Shown: positions 25,735 to 34,349, counted from the first letter of the stretch. The stretch is DNA of 64,000 nt from JABDIP01 sp965250245 (GCA_965250245.1 OZ252296.1:930001-994000); one strand, 5' to 3'. Program-made: numbers and translations. Notes: generated by a model from the letters alone, not told the origin.

Positions 25735-26334
25735 ATGTCGGACCTACGCGTTCCGAAGGAAAGCGGCCCCCTGGGGCCGCTTTCTCGTTTCCTGCGCCTC
25801 GCGGAGTGGGTGGAGGAAACGCTCATCGCCTATCTGCTGGCCGCCATGACCATCGTCGCCTTCGCCAATGTGCTGGTGCGGCGGGTGTTCGGCGGCAGCC
25901 TGATCTGGGCATTGGAACTCACCCTCAACCTGTTCCTGTACCTGGTTCTGTTCGGCATGGCCTATGTGCTGCGCAAGGGCGTGCATATCGGCGTCGACGT
26001 GATCGTGAACCTGTTTCCGAATGCGGCGCAGCGCTGGATCAACGTGGTGGCGGGGCTGATCAGCGCCGGCTATGCGGTCGCCTTCGCGGTGACCGGCTAT
26101 CTGGTGTCGGCAAAGTTCCTGTCGTCCCCCTTCCTGCGCACGGTCGGCACCGACGAGCTCGATATCCCGCACTGGTTCACCTACGGATTCCTGACCCTCG
26201 GATTCGCCTATCTGGCGGTGACCATCTTCATCGCAACGGCCGAGGTCCTGACCGGCAAGCGCGAGAGCATCACCGCCAGCCATGAGGCGGAGGATCTGGT
26301 CGAAGAAGCCTCCCGCAAGGAGGGCGCGGCATGA
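25735..26334 (+). CDS. dctQ: TRAP transporter small permease DctQ
   Basis: A 199-residue protein with four predicted membrane helices and motifs typical of DctQ (LIWALELTLNLFLYLVLFGMA, RKGVHIGVDVIV). It links the binding protein to the large permease. The start is uncertain: the ATG at 25735 has a poor ribosome site and the first 17 codons contain a strong hairpin (25759-25784), while an in-frame GTG at 25810 would start beyond it. It overlaps dctM by four bases (ATGA), indicating coupled translation. Confidence 0.9.
   Translation: MSDLRVPKESGPLGPLSRFLRLAEWVEETLIAYLLAAMTIVAFANVLVRRVFGGSLIWALELTLNLFLYLVLFGMAYVLRKGVHIGVDVIVNLFPNAAQRWINVVAGLISAGYAVAFAVTGYLVSAKFLSSPFLRTVGTDELDIPHWFTYGFLTLGFAYLAVTIFIATAEVLTGKRESITASHEAEDLVEEASRKEGAA
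25759..25784 (+). terminator. Strong hairpin at the dctP-dctQ junction, inside the nominal dctQ start
   Basis: The arms GAAAGCGGCCCC and GGGGCCGCTTTC are perfectly complementary and followed by TCGTTT. This is a terminator-like structure about 43 bases after the dctP stop. It could stabilise or terminate part of the dctP transcript, giving more binding protein than permease. Confidence 0.65.
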
Positions 26335-27743
26335 TCGAAGCTCTTCGCCACGCCCTGGAACCGCACACGACGTTCGTGCTGTTCACCATGGTCTTCGCCC
26401 TGCTGGCCCTGCGCGTGCCGATCGGCGTCTCGCTCGGCCTGCCGGCAATGACGGTGACCTTCATCGAGGCCGGCCGGGCGTCCAGCCTGGCCACCGCCGT
26501 GGTCGGCGCCATGAACGAGAAGTTCCTGCTGACCGCCATCCCGTTCTTCATCCTGTCCAGCGCCTTCCTGACGTCAGGCGGTGCTGCGGAACGCATCGTG
26601 CGCTTCGCCATCGCCGCGGTCGGCCATCTGCGCGGCGGCATGGCAACCGCCGGGGTGTTCTCCTGCATGCTGTTCGCGGCGCTCTCCGGCTCCTCGCCGG
26701 CCACCGTCGCGGCGATCGGCCCGATCGCCATCAAGGGCATGGAGGAGGCGAAGTATCCGAAGACCTTCGCCGCCGGCGTGATCTCGACCGCCGGCACGCT
26801 GGGCATCCTGATCCCGCCCTCGATCGTCATGGTGGTCTATGCCGCCGCGACCAACGAGTCGGTGGGCAAGCTGTTCCTGGCCGGCGTGATCCCGGGACTG
26901 CTGGCCGGGCTGCTGCTGGTGGTCGGCATCTGGTTCGGCGTCGGGCGATACAACATCGCCAACCTCGCCTGGCCCGGCTGGCTGACCTTCTTCAAGCGGG
27001 CCTGGCACGCGGTCTTCGGTCTGCTGCTGATCGTGCTGATCCTGGCCGGCATCTATCAGGGCTGGTTCACGCCGACGGAGGCGGCGGCCTTCGCCGCGGT
27101 CTACGGCTTCCTGACCGCAACGGTGATCTATCGCGGCATCGGGTTGCTGAAGAACGAGCCCTGGCTGAAGGAGGGGGAAACCGCGGGGCAGGCGGCGGTG
27201 CGCAATCTGTGGAAGTCGGTCGTCTCGATCCCGGTCAACGTGTTCCACCCGGACACGCGGCAGGTGCTGCTGGACGCGGCGAAGATGTCGATCATGCTGA
27301 TGTTCATCATCTTCAACGCGCTGATGTTCAGCCATGTGCTGACCGAGCTGCAGATCCCGCAGGGCATCGCCGCGGGCATCATCGATGCGGAGTTCGCCGC
27401 CTGGACCTTCCTGGTGGTGGTCAACCTGCTGCTGCTGTTGGGCGGGCAGTTCATGGAGCCCAGCGGTCTGCTGCTGATCGTGGCACCGATCGTCTACCCG
27501 ATCGCGCTGCAGCTCGGCATCGACCCGATCCATCTCGGCATCATCATGGTGGTGAACATGGAGATCGGCATGATCACCCCGCCGGTCGGGCTGAACCTGT
27601 TCGTCACCTCGTCGATCACCGGCATGGGCATCCTGAAGGTGATGACGGCGGCACTGCCCTGGGTCGGGATCCTGTTCTGCTTCCTGATCCTGATCACCTA
27701 CGTTCCGGAGGTGTCGCTGTTCCTGCCGAACCTGCTGGATTAA
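26331..27743 (+). CDS. dctM: TRAP transporter large permease DctM
   Basis: A 470-residue membrane protein with about twelve helices and DctM motifs: FAALSGSSPATVAAIG near residues 118-133, ILIPPSIVMVVYA, and ITPPVGLNLFV in the second half. It is slightly longer than the DctM at 276-1589, with a cytoplasmic insertion around 275-300 (EGETAGQAAVRNLWKS). It forms the Na+-coupled channel of the dicarboxylate importer with DctP and DctQ. Its ATG overlaps the dctQ stop. Confidence 0.94.
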   Translation: MIEALRHALEPHTTFVLFTMVFALLALRVPIGVSLGLPAMTVTFIEAGRASSLATAVVGAMNEKFLLTAIPFFILSSAFLTSGGAAERIVRFAIAAVGHLRGGMATAGVFSCMLFAALSGSSPATVAAIGPIAIKGMEEAKYPKTFAAGVISTAGTLGILIPPSIVMVVYAAATNESVGKLFLAGVIPGLLAGLLLVVGIWFGVGRYNIANLAWPGWLTFFKRAWHAVFGLLLIVLILAGIYQGWFTPTEAAAFAAVYGFLTATVIYRGIGLLKNEPWLKEGETAGQAAVRNLWKSVVSIPVNVFHPDTRQVLLDAAKMSIMLMFIIFNALMFSHVLTELQIPQGIAAGIIDAEFAAWTFLVVVNLLLLLGGQFMEPSGLLLIVAPIVYPIALQLGIDPIHLGIIMVVNMEIGMITPPVGLNLFVTSSITGMGILKVMTAALPWVGILFCFLILITYVPEVSLFLPNLLD

Positions 27744-27750
27744 CGGGTCG

Positions 27751-27781
27751 GGGCGGGGCGTCGGTCCACGGCGCCCCGCCC
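27751..27781. terminator. Terminator hairpin between dctM and the hybrid kinase
   Basis: A perfect 10-bp GC-only stem (27751-27760 with 27772-27781) around an 11-base loop, between two convergent genes. It can serve both directions; no T-run is present. Confidence 0.6.
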
Positions 27782-27810
27782 GCCGGATGGCCGGTCCCCG
27801 GCGTGGCGGC

Positions 27811-29739
27811 TCAGCGGTCGAGCAGCGAGCGCACCCGCAGCGCGAGGTCGCGTCTCAGGAAGGGCTTGTCCAGGAGTTCGGCATCGGTCGGGAGGCGATC
27901 GCCCTCCGGCGCCGCCCCGTCGGCATAGGCCGACATGAACAGCACCTTGGCTCCGGGCCTGCGCTCGCGGAACGCCCGGGCGATCTCCGGGCCGCTCATG
28001 CCTCCGGGGAGGACCACGTCGGAGAGAAGCAGATCGATCTCGGCGCCGTCGGACAGGGCGGCCAGCGCGCCATGGCCGTCCTCGGCCGCGGTCACCCGGT
28101 AGCCGAGGCTCTCGAGAATGGTCACGGTCAGGGCCCGGACATCGGCGTTGTCCTCGACCACCAATACCCGTTCGCCCCTGCCGGCCGGCTCATCGGTATC
28201 GGCGTCCGGCTCCGGCGGCGGCGCGGCGCCGGCCGCCCGGGGCAGGTAGAGCCGGATCGTCGTGCCGGCACCTTCCTCGCTGTCGATGGCGAGATGCCCG
28301 CCCGACTGATTGGCGAAGCCGTAGACCATGCTCAGTCCGAGCCCGGTGCCTTCGCCGGCCGGCTTGAGCGTGAAGAAGGGCTCGACGGCCCGGCCCGCGG
28401 TCTCGGTCGACATGCCGATGCCGGTGTCGCTGACGGCCAGCATGACATGGCCGGGCTGCCCGTCGTCCGGCGCCGCCGGCCCGATGGCGGCGTCGGGTTC
28501 GGCATTGGCGGCCTTGATGACGAGCCGTCCCCCCTTCGGCATGGCGTCCCGCGCGTTCAGCGCCAGGTTCAGGACAGCCGTTTCCAACTGGCCGGAATCC
28601 ACAAGGACCGGGCTGATACCGTCATCCACCCGGGTGTCGAGCTCGATCGTCGCGCCCAGCGTGTGGCGCAGCATCTCCGCCATGTCGTCGAGCATCGCTT
28701 TGAGATCGACAATGCGCGGGCGGAGCGGCTGGCGCCGTGAGAAGGCGAGCAGGCGCTTCGTCAGCTCGTTGCCCTGGCGGGCCGCCCGACGGACCGTCCT
28801 CAAATACTCGGTCATGACGGTGTCGGAGCCGGCCAGCGGGGTCATCATCTCCGCATAGCCCATGATCACCGCGAGCACGTTGTTGAAGTCGTGGGCGACG
28901 CCGCCGGTCAGCTTGCCGATCGCCTCCATCTTCTGTGCCTGGCCCAGGCGCTCCTCCGCCTCCTTGCGGTCGCTCACATCGGTGCAGATGCTGCCGACGC
29001 CGGCCACGTCGCCATCCGGACCGCGGATCGGGTACTTCGTCATGGCGATCCGGTGGACCGTGCCGTCCCGGAACGCGACGTCGAGCTCCATGTCGATCGC
29101 ACGGCCCTGCGCCATGATCTCCCGGTCCTGATCGGCAAGCCGGTCGGCCAGCGCGGTCGGGAACAGGTCATGGGCGGTCATTCCGATGACACGGGCCGAC
29201 GGATCGGCGAACCATTCGCGGAACCGCGGATTGACGAGGCGATAGCGGCCGTCGCCGTCCTTCAGGTCGTGGGCGGAGGGCGCATTGTCGATCAGGCTGC
29301 GGAACCGCGCCTCGCTCTCGCGAAACGACTGCTCGGCCGTGCGCCGCTCATGCTCCAGCCGCAGGTAGTCGAAGCAGCGGTCGAGCGTGGCGACGAGGTC
29401 GGCGCCATGGATGGGCTTGCGCAGGTAATCGTTTGCCCCCTCCTGCAGGGCCTCGATGGCGCTTTCCGTGGATGCGAACGCGGTCATCATCACGCAGGTC
29501 AGGTTCGGCCGGGTTTCGCGCAACCCGGCGATGAGATCGATGCCGCTGCTGTTGCGCAATCGGACGTCGATCAGGGCCACCTCGGCCGGAAACCCGTCCA
29601 GGGTGGCGATCGCACCGGCGGCATCGTGGGCGATCGCGACCTCGTACCCCTCGATCCCGAGAAGCACATCCAGGCCTTCGGCGAAGTCGGCATCATCGTC
29701 GACGACGAGGATGCGGCCGGTGCGGTGCGACACGTTCAC
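27811..29739 (-). CDS. REC-PAS-histidine kinase-REC hybrid signalling protein
   Basis: A 642-residue soluble protein. An N-terminal receiver (about 8-125, phosphoacceptor in VALIDVRLRN) is followed by a PAS domain (about 140-260), HisKA with GGVAHDFNNVLAVIMGYAEM, HATPase_c (SDTGIGM, GEGTGLGLSMVYG) and a second receiver (about 525-640, LLLSDVVLPGGMSG). The HDFNN form of the H box is typical of HWE-like hybrid kinases that relay phosphate internally. The N-terminal receiver makes it likely to take its input from another kinase in the cluster. It lies 45 bases downstream of the double-REC gene on the same strand. Confidence 0.93.
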   Translation of the reverse strand: MNVSHRTGRILVVDDDADFAEGLDVLLGIEGYEVAIAHDAAGAIATLDGFPAEVALIDVRLRNSSGIDLIAGLRETRPNLTCVMMTAFASTESAIEALQEGANDYLRKPIHGADLVATLDRCFDYLRLEHERRTAEQSFRESEARFRSLIDNAPSAHDLKDGDGRYRLVNPRFREWFADPSARVIGMTAHDLFPTALADRLADQDREIMAQGRAIDMELDVAFRDGTVHRIAMTKYPIRGPDGDVAGVGSICTDVSDRKEAEERLGQAQKMEAIGKLTGGVAHDFNNVLAVIMGYAEMMTPLAGSDTVMTEYLRTVRRAARQGNELTKRLLAFSRRQPLRPRIVDLKAMLDDMAEMLRHTLGATIELDTRVDDGISPVLVDSGQLETAVLNLALNARDAMPKGGRLVIKAANAEPDAAIGPAAPDDGQPGHVMLAVSDTGIGMSTETAGRAVEPFFTLKPAGEGTGLGLSMVYGFANQSGGHLAIDSEEGAGTTIRLYLPRAAGAAPPPEPDADTDEPAGRGERVLVVEDNADVRALTVTILESLGYRVTAAEDGHGALAALSDGAEIDLLLSDVVLPGGMSGPEIARAFRERRPGAKVLFMSAYADGAAPEGDRLPTDAELLDKPFLRRDLALRVRSLLDR

Positions 29740-29784
29740 GGTTGTCGGAGATCCCGGGAGTTGGGGCTAAGCGGTCGGCCCGCG

Positions 29785-30504
29785 CTAGACCATGTCTTCG
29801 ATTGCCTGCAGCAGATCGCTGGCGCCGAAAGGCTTCACCAGGCAGGCCTTCGCCGACTGGTCCTTCAGTTGGCGGATGGCCTCGGACTCCTCCGCCTCGT
29901 AACCGGTCACCACGATGGTCGGCAGCGACCGGCCCTGCCTCTTCAACTCGCTATAGACTTCCAGGCCGCCGAGCACCGGCAGCCGCAAATCGAGCAGCAT
30001 CACGTCGAACTGCTGGTCCATGGCCAGGTCCACGGCTTCCCGGCCGGAGCGCGCGATGCGGACCGCGTAGCCGGCGCCGGCAAGCGTGGCCTCGGTCGCC
30101 TGCGCGAAATCCGGGTCGTCGTCGGCGACCAGGATGATCCCGGCCGGTCTCGCCTCGTTCAGCGCATCCAGCAGCGAGGCGCTGTCGATCGGCTTGTGCA
30201 GGACGCCCAGCGCGCCTTCCGCCATCGCCTGCCGCAGCAGGTCCTCCACGCTGAACGCGGTCATCATGATGATCCGGGCATCGGGCCTGAGCTTGCGGAT
30301 CTCCTTCAGGCTCTCATACCCGTTCATGCCCGGCATGCGGACATCCATGAGGGTGACGTCGAAGCTCTGGTCGCTGATCTTGCGGACCGCCTCTTCGCCG
30401 CTGCGGGCGAAGGCGACCTCATGGCCCTCCATTTCCAGGGTCAGTGCAATGCCTTCGGCGAAATCCCTGTCGTCGTCGACGATGATGACCTTCAGCGGTC
30501 TCAT
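29785..30504 (-). CDS. Double receiver-domain protein
   Basis: A 239-residue protein made of two complete receiver domains: 1-120 (phosphoacceptor in VTLMDVRMPGMNG) and 122-239 (MLLDLRLPVLGG). Each has its own acidic pair (VDDD, ADDD) and conserved Lys (HKPID, VKPFG). It has no output domain, so it is likely a phosphate shuttle or sink in a relay. It starts inside the end of the HAMP kinase gene (four-base ATGA overlap, GGAAGGA upstream) and is followed by the REC-PAS-kinase-REC gene, so the three should be co-expressed. Confidence 0.92.
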   Translation of the reverse strand: MRPLKVIIVDDDRDFAEGIALTLEMEGHEVAFARSGEEAVRKISDQSFDVTLMDVRMPGMNGYESLKEIRKLRPDARIIMMTAFSVEDLLRQAMAEGALGVLHKPIDSASLLDALNEARPAGIILVADDDPDFAQATEATLAGAGYAVRIARSGREAVDLAMDQQFDVMLLDLRLPVLGGLEVYSELKRQGRSLPTIVVTGYEAEESEAIRQLKDQSAKACLVKPFGASDLLQAIEDMV

Positions 30505-32399
30505 GCTGCGGTTCCTTCCAGTGCCGATGCCGGGGCGGGCAGCCACAGGATCACGTCGGTGCCGCGCCCTGGCTCGCTGTCGATTTCGATCCCGCCCTCG
30601 TGCTGCTCCATGATCTGCCGGACGATGGGCAGTCCCAGCCCGACGCCGAAGCTCTTGGTGCTGAACAGCGGTTCGAAGATCTTGTCGTCCTGTTCGGGCG
30701 GAATGCCGGGCCCGGTGTCGCAGATCGCGATCTCCAGCCGACCGCCCCGGATCCGTGTCGCGACGGTCAGCACGTGCCGATCGGCAGGCTCCTCGTCGCC
30801 GCCATTGCCGGTCATCGCGTCGCAGGCATTGCTGATCACGTTCTCCACCGAGCGCTCCAGACGATCGCGATCGATCAAGGCATCGCAATCGCAGGCAAGC
30901 CGGCGCTCCAGGGTGACGCCCGGCGGCATCTCGTAGTCGTCCAGCAGCGTCGACAGCCAGGCATCCATCCCCGTCAGGCTGAGGCTCAGCTCTCGGACCC
31001 GGACGAAGTCGAGCAGCTCCGCGATGATGCGGTCGCAGCGGGCCTGCCCGCGCTCCAGCAGCCGGATGGCGCGGGTGAGCTGGGCATCGTCTCCGCTCGA
31101 CAGCTTGGCGATGGCCTCGGTCGCGCTGCGCATCGCGCCCAAGGGATTGCGGAGCTCGTGGCTGACCGTCGCCGTCAGTTGGCCGACCGCGGCCAGCCGT
31201 TCCTTGCGGACAAGGTCCTCCTGGGCCTCCTGCAGCGCGTCAATGTTGGCCGAGAGATTGCCCGCCATGTCGTTGAACGCAGAGGCCAGCGCCCCGATAT
31301 CGTCGTCGCCGCGGACGGGCGACCGTGCGGCCAGGTTCCCCTGGCCGAATTCGACCGCCACGTCGCGAAGCTGTGCGATGGGGGAGGCGATCACCCGGGA
31401 GATCCACCAATGCACCAGATAGGTCAGGACGAGCGTGGTCACGGTCACGACGGAGACGATGATCACGCCGCGCCGGACGGCGGCATCGGCGCCTGAGGAG
31501 ACCGTGTCGGTGAGGCTCTCGAGGTCGCGCTGGAAGGTCGTGGTGAGCGCCTCGAGATCCATGAGAGAGCTGCCCAGATTGTCCCGTTGCAGCACCGCGG
31601 AATCGGATTGCGAGGTGACCTCGTCGAGCAGGGCTGCCATCCCGTCAATCAGCGGCGCCTCGTCCTCCTCCGTTGCCGCGGCGGTGGCGAGCAGGGCGAA
31701 CTGGCTCTGGAATTCCTCGCTGAACTCGACCAGGTCGGATCGGGCATCGTCCGAGGGTTCCAGAAGGTATTCGCGGATTTCGGAGATATAGGCGTGCAGG
31801 GCCGTCGACACGCGGCTCAGGGCGCGCAGTTGCGAGACCGAGCCCTCGACCCGGGACGGCTGTTCGGTCGATCCCGAATACCGGGCGATCAGCTCCGCGA
31901 CGACCAGGTAGAGGCTGTCCGCGATCCGGTCGATTTCCTCCTCGGAATCCTCCAGCAGCTCCATTGTCTCGTCGACGGCGTCGCGTTCGGAGACGAGCTG
32001 GTCGCCGAGGGTCGACAGCAGCCGGAGGTCGTCTTCGATCTGCTCGAGCGCGTCGCTGCGCACGGCATCAAGATCGCGCTGTGCAAGCAGGGAGACGCTG
32101 CGCGGTGGTGACCGCTCCGTCATCGAGTCGAAGGCGATGCGCAGATCGCTCTTCGTCTTCTCCAGCTCCTGCAGGACCGCCGGACTCGGCAGGTTCAGAT
32201 ATTCACGATACTCGCCGACGAGTTCGATGACGGTGCTTTGGAGCCGGTAGGCGTTCTGAAGTTCGAGCAGGGTGTGGTCGCGGATGTTCTGGAACACCAG
32301 CAGGGCGGTGGCGATGACCGCGATGCTGCTGACCAGCCCCATGGCAACAAGCGGGACAAGCAGCTTGCTGCGGATCTTCCAGTTACGATAGCCGATCAT
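30501..32399 (-). CDS. Membrane sensor histidine kinase with HAMP domain
   Basis: A 632-residue kinase. Membrane helices at about 14-36 and 318-340 enclose a long, acidic, helical periplasmic region resembling four-helix-bundle sensors. HAMP (about 340-395, with AVEFGQGNLAARSPVRGDDDIG), HisKA (TATVSHELRNPLGAMRSATE) and HATPase_c (NVISNACDAM, CDTGPGIP, SFGVGLGLPIVRQ) follow. It likely senses a membrane or periplasmic signal. The adjacent OmpR-type regulator (32731-33471) and the overlapping double-REC gene are its probable partners. The 331-base upstream region carries repeats shared with other promoters in the cluster. Confidence 0.93.
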   Translation of the reverse strand: MIGYRNWKIRSKLLVPLVAMGLVSSIAVIATALLVFQNIRDHTLLELQNAYRLQSTVIELVGEYREYLNLPSPAVLQELEKTKSDLRIAFDSMTERSPPRSVSLLAQRDLDAVRSDALEQIEDDLRLLSTLGDQLVSERDAVDETMELLEDSEEEIDRIADSLYLVVAELIARYSGSTEQPSRVEGSVSQLRALSRVSTALHAYISEIREYLLEPSDDARSDLVEFSEEFQSQFALLATAAATEEDEAPLIDGMAALLDEVTSQSDSAVLQRDNLGSSLMDLEALTTTFQRDLESLTDTVSSGADAAVRRGVIIVSVVTVTTLVLTYLVHWWISRVIASPIAQLRDVAVEFGQGNLAARSPVRGDDDIGALASAFNDMAGNLSANIDALQEAQEDLVRKERLAAVGQLTATVSHELRNPLGAMRSATEAIAKLSSGDDAQLTRAIRLLERGQARCDRIIAELLDFVRVRELSLSLTGMDAWLSTLLDDYEMPPGVTLERRLACDCDALIDRDRLERSVENVISNACDAMTGNGGDEEPADRHVLTVATRIRGGRLEIAICDTGPGIPPEQDDKIFEPLFSTKSFGVGLGLPIVRQIMEQHEGGIEIDSEPGRGTDVILWLPAPASALEGTAA

Positions 32400-32730
32400 C
32401 GGTTCGCGATCCGCGCGCCTGCGACCGGCCCGCCACGACCGGCGTGCCGGCGAACATCTCGGCGACAGGACACATCGTCCGTCGGTGCCGCTTCAAGCTC
32501 GGGGGTGCCGAAGCAGTCATCGAACGATCTGCAATGTCGCTTTCCAGCCGCGACGATACCGAGGCGCATATCCGTATCGTGAGCCAGCGACACGATCAAT
32601 ATTCGCTAGTCAATCCAGCAGTATCTCTACTTTGCATACGTATCTCTACTTGTGCGGAATTCATTATGAGCACAAGGATATTGTCGGAACAAGACAAGGC
32701 CGACTGTCGGACCGACATCCGGCGGTCCGT
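32400..32730. other. 331-base control region of the HAMP kinase operon
   Basis: No credible gene. The middle (32580-32680) is AT-rich compared with its surroundings and holds two copies of GTATCTCTACTT. The right end merges with a long hairpin at 32686-32748. It should contain the promoter of the kinase/double-REC/hybrid-kinase operon on the minus strand. Confidence 0.6.
32621..32651. promoter_or_regulatory. Tandem repeats GTATCTCTACTT, candidate response-regulator site
   Basis: Two identical 12-base copies start at 32621 and 32640. TAC triplets fall at 32628, 32637 and 32647, i.e. near one helical turn apart. The same GTATCnnTAC core occurs at 33541-33550 in front of the OmpR-type regulator. 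Tandem direct repeats of this period are typical of OmpR/PhoB-family binding sites. Confidence 0.5.
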
Positions 32731-32748
32731 TCAGGTCGGTCTTGTTCC
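32686..32748 (-). terminator. Long interrupted hairpin at the end of the OmpR-type regulator gene
   Basis: An outer perfect 10-bp stem (GGAACAAGAC with GTCTTGTTCC) encloses further stems, including CGGACCG (32708-32714) with CGGTCCG (32723-32729). It overlaps the last codons of the regulator gene, where a terminator is expected. Its length is unusual, and a role as a small RNA or regulatory leader cannot be excluded. Confidence 0.5.
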
Positions 32749-33471
32749 GGATGTCAGGGTCACCGCTCCCGTCAACACGTAGCCGATATTGCGGACCGTC
32801 TTGATCAGGCTTGGCCGCTTGGGGTCCTTCTCCATCTTCTGGCGCAGGCGGCTGATCGAGATGTCGATGCTACGATCGGTGGGAGACCAGTTTCGCGACC
32901 GGGTGGCGTTGAGAAGCTGGTCCCTGCTCACCGGCCTTTGGGCATTGTCCACCAGGATCTTCAGCAGGTCGAACTCCGCGCTCGTCAGATGCACCTCGGC
33001 ACCGGCCGGCGATACCAATGCGCGCGTGCCCGGGTCGAACGTCCAGCCGGCAAAATTCGCGACCTGGCCAGCGGAGCCGTTCGGCTTCGCGTCCCCGGCC
33101 AGGGCCTGCCGCCGCAACAGCCCGCGGATGCGTGCCAGCAGCTCTCGAAGCTCGAATGGTTTGCAGACATAGTCATCGGCCCCGAGCTCCAACCCGACGA
33201 TCCGATCGACCGGCTCGGTCTTGCCGGTCAGCAGGATGACCGGCGTGTTCCGTGACCGCCGCAATTCGCGCACGATGTTGAAGCCGTTTTCGTCGGGCAG
33301 CAGGACGTCCAGCACGATGAGGTCGAATTCGGTCTCGGCCAGCGCCTGGCCCATGGACGCGCCGTCGTGAACCGCCAGGACCTCGAAACCTTCGTTCCCC
33401 AGGTAGCTGGCGAGCATGTTCCGGATATCCTGATCGTCGTCGACGACGAGGACTCTCTCACCTGCAGCCAT
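32731..33471 (-). CDS. OmpR/PhoB-type response regulator
   Basis: A 246-residue regulator. The receiver (about 5-118) has VVDDDQD, the phosphoacceptor in LIVLDVLLPDENG and the Lys in YVCKPFE. The winged helix (about 140-235) has TSAEFDLLKILV and LIKTVRNIGYVL. The ATG at 33471 begins right before the receiver; a GTG at 33489 is an alternative. It precedes the HAMP kinase gene on the same strand and is divergent from a single-REC gene. Tandem 10-bp repeats in both flanking control regions suggest autoregulation and control of its neighbours. Confidence 0.92.
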   Translation of the reverse strand: MAAGERVLVVDDDQDIRNMLASYLGNEGFEVLAVHDGASMGQALAETEFDLIVLDVLLPDENGFNIVRELRRSRNTPVILLTGKTEPVDRIVGLELGADDYVCKPFELRELLARIRGLLRRQALAGDAKPNGSAGQVANFAGWTFDPGTRALVSPAGAEVHLTSAEFDLLKILVDNAQRPVSRDQLLNATRSRNWSPTDRSIDISISRLRQKMEKDPKRPSLIKTVRNIGYVLTGAVTLTSGTRPT

Positions 33472-33535
33472 AGAGACCCTGTACCGCACCCAAGCCCGAT
33501 TGCGACCGGGTATCCCCGCGTCGCGGGTACATTCT

Positions 33536-33555
33536 GTTACGTATCGTTACGCATT
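33536..33555. promoter_or_regulatory. Tandem 10-bp repeat GTTACGTATC-GTTACGCATT
   Basis: Two GTTACG copies exactly 10 bases apart, about 65 bases upstream of the OmpR-type regulator start. This spacing and layout suit an OmpR/PhoB-family dimer, so autoregulation is likely. Confidence 0.55.
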
Positions 33556-33674
33556 GCCAGAACGATACCGAATGCACACCGCCCGGTTGAATCATCATGG
33601 CGAATGACACCTTTGGAAAGGGCGTTCGGCGATCGGTCGCGGCGCCGCAATCAAACGCCGGATCAATACGAACC

Positions 33675-33694
33675 GTTACAAGTCGCTACAATGT
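33675..33694. promoter_or_regulatory. Tandem 10-bp repeat GTTACAAGTC-GCTACAATGT
   Basis: Two G(T/C)TACAA copies exactly 10 bases apart, about 90 bases before the start of the single-REC gene at 33786. It is similar to the repeat at 33536-33555 and is probably read by the same regulator. Confidence 0.5.
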
Positions 33695-33785
33695 TCGACG
33701 TACGACATACAAGGGAATCGCTATAGTCAAATGCACCTATTGGCAGCATATATTTGCCGAGCCAAGAGAATGCGGGAGACTGATC

Positions 33786-34331
33786 TTGGCAAAGATCCTG
33801 ATCATCGATGACGAGTTGGACCTGTTGTCGCTCATGGACCGGATTCTGGAGGAGCGCGACCATGAGGTGACCAGCGTCTGTGATGGCCGGGACGTGCTCG
33901 AAGGCCTTGTCGGCTGCGACTTCGATCTTGCCATCACTGATATGATCATGCCCGGGGTCGATGGCCTGGAGGTGCTGGCCTACCTGGTCCAGCTCAATCC
34001 CGGGATCAAGGTGATCGCGATCTCCGGCGGCGGATACTTCACACCGGATTTCCACCTGAGCCTGGCGGAAAAGTTCGGGGCGGTCTCGACGCTCGAAAAG
34101 CCGTTCCAGAGGTCGGATTTCGTGGCGACGGTCGACCGGGCGCTGAGCCGGGGGCCGGGCCGCCACGACCCGGACGGCCAAGGCGCTGCGGACGCCAGTC
34201 GCGCCGATCACGCGACCTGTGGCAAGCGGCCGTCGGATTCGGAATTCGGATCGCTTCACGACGATTTCCGGTCCGCCCTGCGGACCCTGCTCCGCCATGG
34301 CACACACAACCTGTCAGCCGGCCGGTCCTAA
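33786..34331 (+). CDS. Single receiver-domain protein with C-terminal extension
   Basis: A 181-residue protein. The receiver occupies 1-118: IIDDELDLL, phosphoacceptor in LAITDMIMPGVDG and LEKPF at the Lys position. It is followed by about 60 polar residues with no recognised domain, probably disordered or a docking tail. The TTG at 33786 is preferred: GGGAG sits 8 bases upstream and the receiver starts at once (MAKILIIDDE). Upstream in-frame ATGs would add a low-complexity segment through a promoter-like region. It is divergent from the OmpR-type regulator and may be a phosphate sink or an adaptor in the same relay. Confidence 0.85.
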   Translation: MAKILIIDDELDLLSLMDRILEERDHEVTSVCDGRDVLEGLVGCDFDLAITDMIMPGVDGLEVLAYLVQLNPGIKVIAISGGGYFTPDFHLSLAEKFGAVSTLEKPFQRSDFVATVDRALSRGPGRHDPDGQGAADASRADHATCGKRPSDSEFGSLHDDFRSALRTLLRHGTHNLSAGRS

Positions 34332-34349
34332 GGGGCGGCCGCTTGGCGC

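Larger units (their letters stand above)
33472..33785. other. 314-base divergent control region between two regulator genes
   Basis: No credible gene. It is richer in A+T than its surroundings and holds two sets of 10-bp tandem repeats, at 33536-33555 and 33675-33694, described separately. Confidence 0.6.

Noticed and set aside
32444..32782. A plus-strand frame of 112 codons between the HAMP kinase and the OmpR-type regulator
   Set aside because: It crosses the AT-rich promoter region and the hairpin, lacks a ribosome site and shows no domain.
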